A stretch of 64,000 nucleotides of DNA from Apostichopus japonicus (lineage: Eukaryota; Echinodermata; Holothuroidea; Aspidochirotida; Stichopodidae), in contig NC_092579.1 in the NCBI RefSeq assembly GCF_037975245.1, positions 30,888,666 through 30,952,665 of the forward strand. Direction: 5' to 3'. The stretch's first letter is position 1. Each line of letters opens with the position of its first letter. The notes below the pieces were generated by a model. It did not search any database. It had not been told where the DNA came from and worked only from the letters and a program-made list of their open reading frames with translations. A program made the position numbers and the translations under genes. Below are positions 47,805 to 60,800 of the stretch, piece after piece.

Positions 47805-48646
47805 ATAAAACAAATGTCAAAAAAAAAAAAACAAAAAACAAAAAAAAAAAAAACAATCTCTGTTTCTCCTTTATGTCTACTTTTCCCAGATTTGGATAAA
47901 TTGGATGATATTATGCTATCATTATAATTATCTTAGTACTTTTCATATCGCCATGGGCTCTACTCTCTACTACGAATTCTAATTTAAGGGGAGGGGTGGG
48001 GGGGGGGCAGGATGAGGGACACACAATATGACTCATTACGTGTGTGCGTTATATGGGGAGGGATGTCTCTCTATTGTAGAATTTTTTCTGCAAGGGTCTT
48101 TCAATGATGCAAAACTTTGATTCAAAATGGTTTTATATCAATTCCATCATTTTATCTCCTTATTGACTCAAATAGAGATTTTGTGGTAAATTTTATTCAA
48201 GACCGCAATCAAGTTCCATACGACGCACGAAACTTCAACTTAAAGTGTCAGTTACTGAATCAAAGAAAGTAATACGTTCCAGAGAAACTGAATTTCCCAT
48301 CTCTTTCCTTCTTCTCACACACATGTATTCTTGTGCTACTCGCTACTTTAGGTTCCCCTCCTCCCCCTCCCTCGAACTACGAAATTGGAAAGTTTTATGG
48401 TGGCAGCAATACACTTCCGTACTGCATGTACAACACAATCGAAATTTTATACAGTTGCATCAACGTATCTAAACCGGTAGCGGATACCTTCTTCCGACCC
48501 AGTTCTCCCCAGTATAAAAAAAAAATCTTTATAAAAAAAATCTTTACCCTCCCTTCCCCTACCTGTTCAGCCACAGCTCTTGCTGACCGGTATACTTCAG
48601 CTTAGAAATGTGTAAAAAGCGTCCTTAGAAACCCAAAAGTGACATA
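47805..48646. other. Upstream flank of ENGASE
   Basis: A-rich tract at 47819-47853, poly-G at 47991-48008, then unique sequence. No promoter element can be named; it is presumably the 5' flank and UTR of ENGASE. Confidence 0.4.
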
Positions 48647-48763
48647 ATGTCATGTAAGGACCATTTGATTTGGGCTATATCACGTATTATCAGCAAAGCT
48701 AGGTTTTGGATCCCGTGCTGTAACACTACTGTAACAAGGTCGTTGTTCATGAAACTCAGTGCA

Positions 48764-48875
48764 ATGGCAGACGATATCAGAAATCATTCAGTTGTATGCA
48801 TAGAGCAGAATGTCAGAGTGAAGAAAGAAAACTTTACCGAATCTATGCCGTCTGATTCACCTGAACCTGAATTGG
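48764..48875 (+). CDS. ENGASE: ENGASE exon 1
   Basis: Encodes MADDIRNHSVVCIEQNVRVK to SPEPEL, an acidic non-conserved N-terminus. Donor GTAAGG. Confidence 0.75.
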
Positions 48876-51800
48876 GTAAGGCCTAACATTCATATCCTAA
48901 CGTAGCCTAAGTTATGCCTAAACTTTAGCTACTGTAGGCTACTAATTACTTACGTTCAGCCTAATTTAGGTAACCTAAGTCAGTGTAATATCACCGGGTC
49001 CGTGTTAGGGAAGTATTGTGACATCAAGAACGTACACATGAGACAAACAGTTCCAATTAGTTTCGAGTATTTTATTGTGGCTCTGTTCAGAATCCGGTTG
49101 GGACAAGAAGATGATGTATAAAAGTTTGCTTAGAACTGCTTAAAATTAAAATTATTATGAATATGACTGAGATTATTGTAATTTGCATAGTTTTTATCAT
49201 CAGTATACCCTATATGACATCTTCTGTTTGACAGTATCATTGTAGAATGACAAAGTATTCTAAATATTGATTTACAAAAAACATACATTTAAATATTTGT
49301 TGATGAAAAATTCTTGATAATTGTAATATTTTGATAATGCATGTAAAAACGTGTATTTAATTAATTTAATTAGTGTAACAATGATGTTTTAAAGATCTAA
49401 TATGCCTTCATTTGTCTTCTTGATCATGTCTGTAGTATGTGTCTTATGATTGTAATTGTAATGTGTTTTGTCTTGATTGTGATGTTGTAGTGTAAGGGTG
49501 CGGTTTTGTTTTGTATGTTGGTTCGTGTGGTTGGTAGCCTACTGTTGAATTTCTGGTTCTAGATGGAATCTTACATGCTGGTACTTCATTCCTTGAAGTG
49601 TCTTTGATTATCTATGAAGGGTTCTACAGTACCTTCAGGGGTTGTGAACTGGTATGAGTGGTAATGGTGTTGTTGTTTAGGATAAGAGTACTGAGTATCC
49701 ATCTTTCCGTAATTTGTCTGACAGTGGGGTACTTTGAGGAATAATGGACAATCAATAAGTAATCTACCACACGTTATGTGAATGTCTGTCCCTAATGCTT
49801 TCCAGGGCTGCATGATTGGTATTTTATGTGGTTTAAGTTGCTCTTCAGGCTGAGATCATCTACTGTATATTCTTGGCATCATGCCCTCACAACTTCTTCA
49901 ATGTCTTTTTTAGTGCCAGAAGACACTGGTTTGTAGCCTGTAATCGGCATTTGGTCATTCCCATGTGTCCTTCATGGATTTTCTGCATAAGTCCTTCTTG
50001 GGCTGGCTTTAGTAATATTACGGGCCTCTTTAGTGTTTGGTTGTTCAAGAATGAGGGTCAAATGCTTAAGTCTACAATATCCTGATGCAAGTATTATTGT
50101 CCAAGATATAATAATGTCAAGATATAATAACCTGTTGAAATTGTCTCAGACTTACAGAATTATGTTTACAAAATTAGACAATTAGATCAGAACTGAACTT
50201 TTGTGAACTTTCTGAACATTTTTGTTAGGTTGTGAGAAAAATTTGTTAGATCAACTGAGATGATGCTTCCACTTTTCTGAAAGCGCTAAGTACTATAAAA
50301 TGCTTGTTAAACAGGAAGGTGATGAAAAGTTCACAAGAATTAACCTGTAAATTTTGTAATTTTATTACCTTGAACTTTTGTTTGTTACAGGTGAACATTA
50401 TGAACCAGAAACAAGTGAGCCAATCACTGTGCCTTTCAAAACCTTAGAGGAATTACTTCTATGGACGCCTGGCGAGGATGAATTTAACATAGCTACACAA
50501 CCTCTATCAAAGAGGACCGAGCATGGTGATGACACACCCTTAACTTTAGTTTGTCATGATCTGATGGGAGGCTATACTGATGACAGGTACTGTACTTAAC
50601 ACTAATCTAGGGTATTATTAACCCACATTAAACCCCTAACACTAATCCAGGGTATTACTAACCCTATAATAGACAACATTAAACCCTTAACACTACTAGG
50701 GTATTACTAACCCTATCATAGACATAAAAATAAACCCTTGACACTTATCTAGGGTATTACTAACCCTATCATAGACAACATTAAACCCTTAACACTACTC
50801 TTTGGTATTAATAACCCTATCATAGACAACATTAAACCCTTAACACTACTCTTTGGTATTACTAACCCTATCATAGACATAAAAATAAACCCTTGACACT
50901 AATCTAGGGTATTACTAACCCTATCATAGACATAAAAATAAACCCTTGACACTAATCTAGGGTAGTATTAACCCTATCATAGACAACATTAAACGCTTAA
51001 CAGTACTCTTTGGTATTAATAACTCTATCATAGAATAACATTAAAGTAATTCTATATTCCAGAGTTATGGGTTAGGATGCTTTGAGTTGGAAACTGTGGT
51101 GAAGGGTATAACTGCACCGAGTAGCTGACAATCAAGGATTTTAAGCTTGAAACCTGACCAAACTAGCTACATGGTAATACTGCTGGATGACCTATCATGG
51201 AATCTCTTGTTCATTCCTTTGTGGTTTCTTTACAAAGGTCAAAGTCTGAAAACCTTGTGAAAAGGATGCCTCAAAAAGTACAGCTTGGATGAAATTCATA
51301 GTTGGCATTTAAATCACCCATGTTGAGTACAAGTAACCTATAGTTGAAGGTGATGGAGGTCAAGATTTATGAGGTCAACAACTGAGAACCATGTAAACAG
51401 AAATTTAAAAGTAATGGTTGGATAATGTTGTATCCACCTTCTTGGGTACCAACACTCTTAAGCTCTCCTGTGGCAGTCAAAAGGGCATTTGAGGCCAACA
51501 GAGGTCAATGTCACAAAAGTTCTGTAAACATAATAACTAAGAACGTTTAGCTTAGACAGGTTAGGTCCACATGACTGCAAGAACCTTGCTGATTACATGA
51601 AGTCATTAACGGTAAACATTTAAAAGTCTTTAGTGCAGTGTAACTGTTGAACATCCTTGTACAAACTTTGGGAAGGAATGACTACTGTAAGTCTGTTGCC
51701 TTTCTGGTTATAATCAAGTTTGCATTTTGATACAGTAATTCTTTGGCCTGTTTTGTAAAAAAAGAGAAAACCCACACACAATCAGTTGTTGATATGATTA

Positions 51801-54800
51801 GGCTTGGTATGATAGCATAGCATCTTAAGGGTAACATTCTTGATTTAGCTGGGAAAATTTGAATTTTTTAGTGTTTTGGTTCCAGTTAACACCAGGGATA
51901 GTCACTAACTTTGGCACAGCCGGTCATTGCACTCATTCTGGTCACTAAATTTTATGTACATAGAAACACACTACAGTCCCTTAAGTGACTGACTTCTGCT
52001 GAAATATGTTTGCCCGCTCAGTCACAGAACGTACACACAATTTTCATTTTTTAATGCACGTGTATGTAAGTTATGAAAAGGGCTGACAATATGTTGCATA
52101 CAATCATACACACAATGATGTTGATATGAATAATTTACAAACAAAAGATAAATGAAGGCTTAACTCAAAAAGTTCAGTGGTGCTTTATGGCATAGTAACA
52201 ACCTACACTGTAATATCATTTGGGTCAAAATTTGACTCAGATTTGACCCAGCAGCTTAGTGGAATGTTGGCCATCCCAGGGTTGGGTCAACTTGACTGAG
52301 AAGCTGGGTAAATCACTATGTGACCTAAAACTGTTTTTTTTTTTTCCACCAAGCTGTTCTGCTTTGTGTCTTGGTATTACTATTAGGATATACTGTAAGT
52401 CTGCCTTCCACCTTGAAGTATATTTATATTAAACTCATTCTTTACGTACTACCATGTTTCATTCACAGGTTTGTGCAGGGAGTGCCAAAGAAAGAATGCT
52501 ACCGATTTTACCACTGGCAGTATGTGGATCTGTTTGTGTACTTCAGTCATCATTTTGTATCCATACCACCACCAGGCTGGACTAATGCTGCCCATACAAA
52601 TGGTGTCTCAATGTTAGGTTGGTGTCTGTATATCATCTAGTGTTGACAAGGTAGTATAGAGTGAGGGTTAATCTCTCTCTGATGGTCATTATAAATCATG
52701 GGATCGGTGATTTGCATGACATGTTAAGCTATTCACACTGTATAGCATGGTGAGAATGGAATCCTATTCTCTACCCATGATGGTTTAGTAGGTAGCTAAC
52801 ATGTTGTTGATGTAGCCTACTGTTGTCTACTGGTAATGTCCTGACAGAGAGTTATCATGATTGTACCCTACCATACATGATGGTTTAGTATGTAGCTAAC
52901 ATGTTGTTGATGTAGTCTACTGTTGTCTACTGGTAATGTCCTGACAGAGAGTTATCATGATTGTACCCTACCATACATGATGGTTTAGTATGTACAGTAG
53001 CTAACATGTTGTTGATGTAGTCTACTGTTGTCTACTGGTAATGTCCTGATAGAGAGTTATCATGATTGTACCCTACCATACATGATGGTTTAGTATGTAG
53101 CTAACATGTTGTTGATGTAGTCTACTGTTGTCTACTGGTAATGTCCTGACAGAGAGTTATCGTGATTGTACCCTACCATACATGATGGTTTAGTATGTAG
53201 CTATCATGTTGTTGATGTAGTCTACTGTTGTCTACTGGTAATGTCCTGACAGAGAGTTATCATGATTGTACCCTACCATACATAATGGTTTAGTATGTGG
53301 CTAACATGTTGTTGATGTAGTCTACTGTTGTCTACTGGTAATGTCCTGACAGAGAGTTATCATGATTGTACTCTACCATACATGATGGTTTAGTATGTAG
53401 CTAACATGTTGTTGATGTAGCCTACTGTTGTCTACTGGTAATGTCCTGACAGAGAGTTATCATGATTGTACCCTACCATACATGATGGTTTAGTATGTAG
53501 TTAACATGTTGTTGATGTAGTCTTCTGTTGTCTACTGGTAACGTCCTGACAGACAGTTATCGTGATTGTACCCTACCATACATGATGGTTTAGTATGTAG
53601 CTAACATGTTGTTGATGTAGTCTACTGTTGGCTACTGACAGAGAGTTATCATGATTGTACCCTACCATACATGATGGTTTAGTATGTAGCTAACATGTTG
53701 TTGATGCAGTCTACTGTTGTCTACTGGTAATGTCCTGACAGAGAGTTATCATGATTGTACCCTACCATACATGATGGTTTAGTATGTAGCTAACATGTTG
53801 TTGATGTAGTCTACTGTTGGCTACTGACAGAGAGTTATCGTGATTGTACCCTACCATACATGATGGTTTAGTGTGTAGCTAACATGTTGTTGATGTAGTC
53901 TTCTGTTGTCTACTGGTAATGTCCTGACAGAGAGTTATGATTGTACCCTACCATACATAATGGTTTAGTATGTGGCTAACATGTTGTTGACATAGTCTAC
54001 TGTTGGCTACTGGTAATGTCCTGACAGAAAGTTATCATGATTGTACCCTACCATACATGATGGTTTAGTATGTAGCTAACATGTTGTTGATGCAGTCTAC
54101 TGTTGTCTACTGGTAATGTCCTGACAGAGAGTGATCATGATTGTACCCTACCATACTTGATGGTTTAGTATGTAGCTAACATGTTGTTGATGCAGTCTAC
54201 TGTTGTCTACTGGTAATGTCCTGACAGAGAGTTATCATGCTTGTACCCTACCATACATGATGGTTTAGTATGTAGCTAACATGTTGTTGATGTAGTCTAC
54301 TGTTGGCTACTGGTAATGTCCTGACAGAAAGTTATCATGATTGTACCCTACCATACATGATGGTTTAGTATGTAGCTAACATGTTGTTGATGTAGTCTAC
54401 TGTTGTCTACTGGTAATGTCCTGACAGAGAGTTATCATGATTGCACCTCACTGACAATTCCTTTGCTAAGGTCACATTTCTTGTTTGTTTCATAACATCA
54501 TTTCCTTTCCTACTGTACTTGATTCACTCAAATTGATAGGACAGTGTAGCAGTGTTTGCAATACCATTTGTTACCAATATAACCCTGTTGTTAAAGTGAT
54601 AATCTTCAGATGTATTACTCTGTTATGCACACTCACATATGAATATTTCACTAGTTTTCAAACTAATTGATTGTCGTTGGTAGTCTGTTGTTTGGTATCA
54701 TAGAGTACCATTGAATGAACACACTGGATGATAACTATCAATTCATTCCCTCTCGTATCAAATGCTTCTCATTTTGATAAATTGAACTCAGGTACTTTCA

Positions 54801-57800
54801 TCACTGAGTGGAAAGAGGGTGCAATCAGATGTCAGGAAATACTCCAAAGTGAGGCTGCTTTCAAAGCTGTTGCCGATAAGCTGGTAGATGTTGCAATTTA
54901 TTACAACTTTGATGGCTGGCTGATCAATATTGAGAATCCAATACAGGTATGATATGATGATTTCCTGAGGACGTGGTTGCTAGGGCGGCTGATTTCCTGC
55001 TGTTGTTTGCAAAGAATAGAACTGAGCACAGGTAGCATGTGAGCAACAAGTCCAGACAAAGCTGGGCTGTGGTCCAGACAAAGCTGGGCTGTGGAGTGGC
55101 CTTACAAAGCTGGGCTGTGGAGTGGCCTTGGGGTGAAATCCCCCATCCCCCAAATAGATATTACATAACATATATAGAGTAGTACATGTTATTAAAGTAG
55201 TTTAATCACTGCATAATGCATATTGTACAACAAATGGTATTCTAATAGTTTAATCATTAGATTTAGTACTGTAATTTGGTAATGTAAGGCTGGTCAGTAA
55301 CTTTTAGTAAAAATGTCATTAGGGCACTCTTAAATTGTGTTGATATTTAAATATTTGTATTTTGTGTCATTTGGTCTGCATCCTCATAGCTTCTTTCTCC
55401 TTCTCTCCAGCCCCAGCATATGCCTCAGCTGATTGACTTTGTTAAGTACTTGAAGGAGTCAATGCACAGGGCAAAACCTGGAGCCAAGGTTATTTGGTAC
55501 GATAGTGTCATTGAAGATGGATCCCTAAAATGGCAAGACATGCTGAATCCCTTAAACAGGTATAAAAACATTATTCATTTGTTTCACTCCTCACTTACCT
55601 ATCTCCCCACAACCTAAGCACTCTTGTTCTACCGTGTCTAGAATGAACTGAACTGAGGAACTTTTTAACACTGTGCTCCCTCTATGACTGGACTCCTACA
55701 GTCAATGCCCTTCCTTCTCATTCTACCAATCCACGTATTGGTGTTCTAGGATCTATATTTGGGATTTGCTGGAAGTAGAAAGACTATTACTCTGTGCACA
55801 GCCCGATAAGTATCCTTGTTTGTCTAGGAAAGGGGTTTAGAGACTGTTAAGGGAGCGGTTCCGTCCTGTTTCATTTCAAAATCGTAGGTTCAGGCTGCGG
55901 GTAGCAGTTCCGTAAATTGCTAATGCTAGTTGTCCCGCCCATTCCTCTGATACATTACATGTTGTAGTTTTGTGGTATTGCATACATGTAGTTTTGTGGT
56001 ATTGCATGCATGTAGTTTTGTGGTATTGCATACATGTAGTTTTGTGGTATTGCATGCATGTAGTTTTGTGGTATTGCATACATGTAGTTTTGTGGTATTG
56101 CATACATGTAGTTTTGTGGTATTGCATGTAGTTTTGTGGTATTGCATACATGTAGTTTTGTGGTATTGCATGTAGTTTTGTGGTATTGCATACATGTAGT
56201 TTTGTGGTATTGCATACATGTAGTTTTGTGGTATTGCATGTAGTTTTGTGGTATTGCATGTAGTTTTGTGGTATTGCATGTAGTTTTGTGGTATTGCATA
56301 CATGTAGTTTTGTGGTATTGCATACATGTAGTTTTGTGGTATTGCATACATGTAGTTTTGTGGTATTGCATACATGTAGTTTTGTGGTATTGCATACATG
56401 TAGTTTTGTGGTATTGCATACATGTAGTTTTGTGGTATTGCATACATTCTCATTAGTTTCTCTCAGTTTATGATTTCATTCTTGTGATTTCAGCATGTTT
56501 TTTGATGGGAGTGATGGTATATTCCTCAATTATACATGGACTGAACAGAAGCTGGAATCTACCGTGACTAACTCAGCCAGCAGAAGGCAAGATGTGTTTG
56601 TTGGTGTTGATGTGTTTGGAAGGAATTGTTATGGAGGAGGAGGTTGGAATACCTGGAAGGTACTGTCATTCATTCGAATAAATATGTTTTAATGTTGGAA
56701 ATTTCTAATAGCAGATTGCTGTATTTCGTGTCTGGTTAGTTGTTGAAATTAGTGTAGCTGTTTGTTGAATAGTTTGGTTGTTTCCTAAAACTACTGTATT
56801 GTTTCCTACATCTACTCATGAGTGGTTGCTATCAGCATTTGACCTCTTACTGTTATTCAACTCACTTAATGCCCTCGGTGGTCACTTGTCTGAACCAAAA
56901 TGTGTACAGTTGACTAAGAATAGCAAAAAACACTTGATTCATACATAGGTACTCTAACAATATCAATTACTTTCTGATGGATAAAATAATTCTTAGCTAA
57001 TCGAATAATAAAAACAAAATTTACTTATGAAGAGTCTGTAGAAAGATGATTGTTATAAGTTCAACAAATAATGAATTTTGTTGTATTTTATAACAGATAT
57101 TAAAACAATAATCATTCTCTGCAAACATATCATATGATAGGATTATTAATGTATCATATGATAGGATTATTAACATATCACATGAAAGGATTATTAGCAT
57201 ATCACATGAAAGGATTATTAGCATATATCATGATACTATTATTAGCATCACATGATAGGATTATTAACATATCACATGATAGGATTATTAACATATCACA
57301 TGATAGGATTATTAGCATATATCATGATAGGATTATTAATGTATCATATGATAGGATTATTAACATATCACATGAAAGGATTATTAGCATCACATGATAG
57401 GATTATTAACATAACATGATAGGATTATTAACATATCACATGATAGGATTATTAACATATCACATGAAAGGATTATTAGCATATATCATGATAGGATTAT
57501 TAGCATATCACATGAAAGGATTATTAGCATCACATGATAGGATTATTAGCATATATCATGATTGGATTATTAACATATCACATGATAGGATTATTAGCAT
57601 ATCACATGATAGGATTATTAACATATCACATGAAAGGATTATTAGCATATATCATGATTGGATTATTAACATATCACATGATAGGATTATTAACATATCA
57701 CATGATAGGATTATTAGCATATCACATGAAAGGATTATTAGCATATATCATGATAGGATTATTAGCATATCACATGATAGGATTATTAATGTATCATATG

Positions 57801-60800
57801 ATAGGATTATTAACATATCACATGAAAGGATTATTAGCATATATCATGATAGGATTATTAATGTATCATATGATAGGATTATTAACATATCACATGAAAG
57901 GATTATTAGCATCACATGATAGGATTATTAACATAACATGATAGGATTATTAACATATCACATGATAGGATTATTAACATATCACATGAAAGGATTATTA
58001 GCATATATCATGATAGGATTATTAGCATATCACATGAAAGGATTATTAGCATCACATGATAGGATTATTAGCATATATCATGATTGGATTATTAACATAT
58101 CACATGATAGGATTATTAGCATATCACATGATAGGATTATTAACATATCACATGAAAGGATTATTAGCATATATCATGATTGGATTATTAACATATCACA
58201 TGATAGGATTATTAACATATCACATGATAGGATTATTAGCATATCACATGAAAGGATTATTAGCATATATCATGATAGGATTATTAGCATATCACATGAT
58301 AGGATTATTAATGTATCATATGATAGGATTATTAACATATCACATGAAAGGATTATTAGCATATATCATGATAGGATTATTAGCATATCACATGATAGGA
58401 TTATTAATGTATCATATGATAGGATTATTAATGTATCACATGAAAGGATTATTAGCATATATCATGATTGGATTATTAGCATATCACATGATAGGATTAT
58501 TAGCATATATCATGATAGGATTATTAGCATATCACATGATAGGATTATTAATGTATCATATGATAGGATTATTAATGTATCACATGAAAGGATTATTAGC
58601 ATATATCATGATTGGATTATTAGCATATCACATGATAGGATTATTAGCATATCACATGAAAGGATTATTAGCATATCACATGATAGGATTATTAACATAT
58701 CACATGATAGGATTATTAGCATATATCATGATAGGATTATTAATGTATCATATGATAGGATTATTAACATATCACATGAAAGGATTATTAGCATCACATG
58801 ATAGGATTATTAACATAACATGATAGGATTATTAACATATCACATGATAGGATTATTAACATATCACATGAAAGGATTATTAGCATATATCATGATAGGA
58901 TTATTAGCATATCACATGAAAGGATTATTAGCATCACATGATAGGATTATTAGCATAACATGATAGGATTATTAACATATCACATGAAAGGATTATTAGC
59001 ATATCACATGATAGGATTATTAGCATATATCATGATTGGATTATTAACATATCACATGATAGGATTATTAGCATATCACATGATAGGATTATTAACATAT
59101 CACATGAAAGGATTATTAGCATATATCATGATTGGATTATTAACATATCACATAATAGGATTATTAACATATCACATGATAGGATTATTAGCATATCACA
59201 TGAAAGGATTATTAGCATATATCATGATAGGATTATTAGCATATCACATGATAGGATTATTAATGTATCATATGATAGGATTATTAACATATCACATGAA
59301 AGGATTATTAGCATATATCATGATAGGATTATTAGCATATCACATGATAGGATTATTAATGTATCATATGATAGGATTATTAATGTATCACATGAAAGGA
59401 TTATTAGCATATATCATGATTGGATTATTAGCATATCACATGATAGGATTATTAGCATATATCATGATAGGATTATTAGCATATCACATGATAGGATTAT
59501 TAATGTATCATATGATAGGATTATTAATGTATCACATGAAAGGATTATTAGCATATATCATGATTGGATTATTAGCATATCACATGATAGGATTATTAGC
59601 ATATCACATGATAGGATTATTAGCATATATCATGATTGGATTATTAGCATATCACATGATAGGATTATTAGCATATCACATGATAGGATTATTAGCATAT
59701 CACATGATAGGATTATTAACATATCACATGATAGGATTATTAACATATCACATTATAAGCATATCATATGATAGGTTTATTAGCATATATCATGATTGGA
59801 TTATTAACATATCACATGATAGGATTATTAGCATATCACATGATAGGATTATTAGCATATCACATGATAGGATTATTAACATATCACATTATAAGCATAT
59901 CATATGATAGGTTTATTAGCATATATCATGATTGGATTATTAACATATCACATGATAGGATTATTAACATATCACATTATAAGCATATCATATGATAGGT
60001 TTATTAGCATATATCATGATTGGATTATTAACATATCACATGATAGGATTATTAGCATATCACATGATAGGATTATTAGCATATCACATGATAGGATTAT
60101 TAACATATCACATTATTAGCATATCATATGATAGGTTTATTAGCATATATCATGATTGGATTATTAACATATCACATGATAGGATTATTAGCATATCACA
60201 TGATAGGATTATTAGCATATCACATGATAGGATTATTAACATATCACATTATAAGCATATCATATGATAGGTTTATTAGCACATATCATGATTGGATTAT
60301 TAACATATCACATGATAGGATTATTAACATATCACATTATAAGCATATCATATGATAGGTTTATTAGCATATCAAATAATAGAATTATTAGCTGCTGTAT
60401 TAACTCATATGTTCTTTCATTTAGGCTATGGAAGTTATCAGGAACAAAACATTATCATCAGCCATATTTGCTCCTGGCTGGGTCTACGAGTGTTTACCAA
60501 AAGAGAGCTTCATTGAAAACCAAAAAAGGTATGCATGTGTTTTTACAGAGGCTAAGTACATTGTGCTGTGTAATGTTATTTATTTTACAAAATATTGACT
60601 TCATATGATTGTTTCACAAGTGAAAGCCAACACGCACTGCTTTTGTCAAGTGACCAGATTACTGGTACAGATTATCACCAGATTCTGGTTGTGCTGATTG
60701 CCAAAGTGACACCAGTTCCATTTTAAGTCTTCCAGACACAGACTATGTATCAGTTGGCACGGTGACAATCCAGTTTAAGTCTTCCAGAAACAGACTATCA

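Noticed and set aside
55926-56473. Frames of 60-175 codons on both strands (QNYMYAIP, CSFVVLHT repeats)
   Set aside because: 24/18 bp array in ENGASE intron 5; all frames are open because unit lengths are multiples of three.
57416-60608. Several overlapping plus-strand frames of 114-315 codons (MIGLLAYH or RIISISHD repeats)
   Set aside because: Product of the 24 bp array in ENGASE intron 6, open in more than one frame at once.
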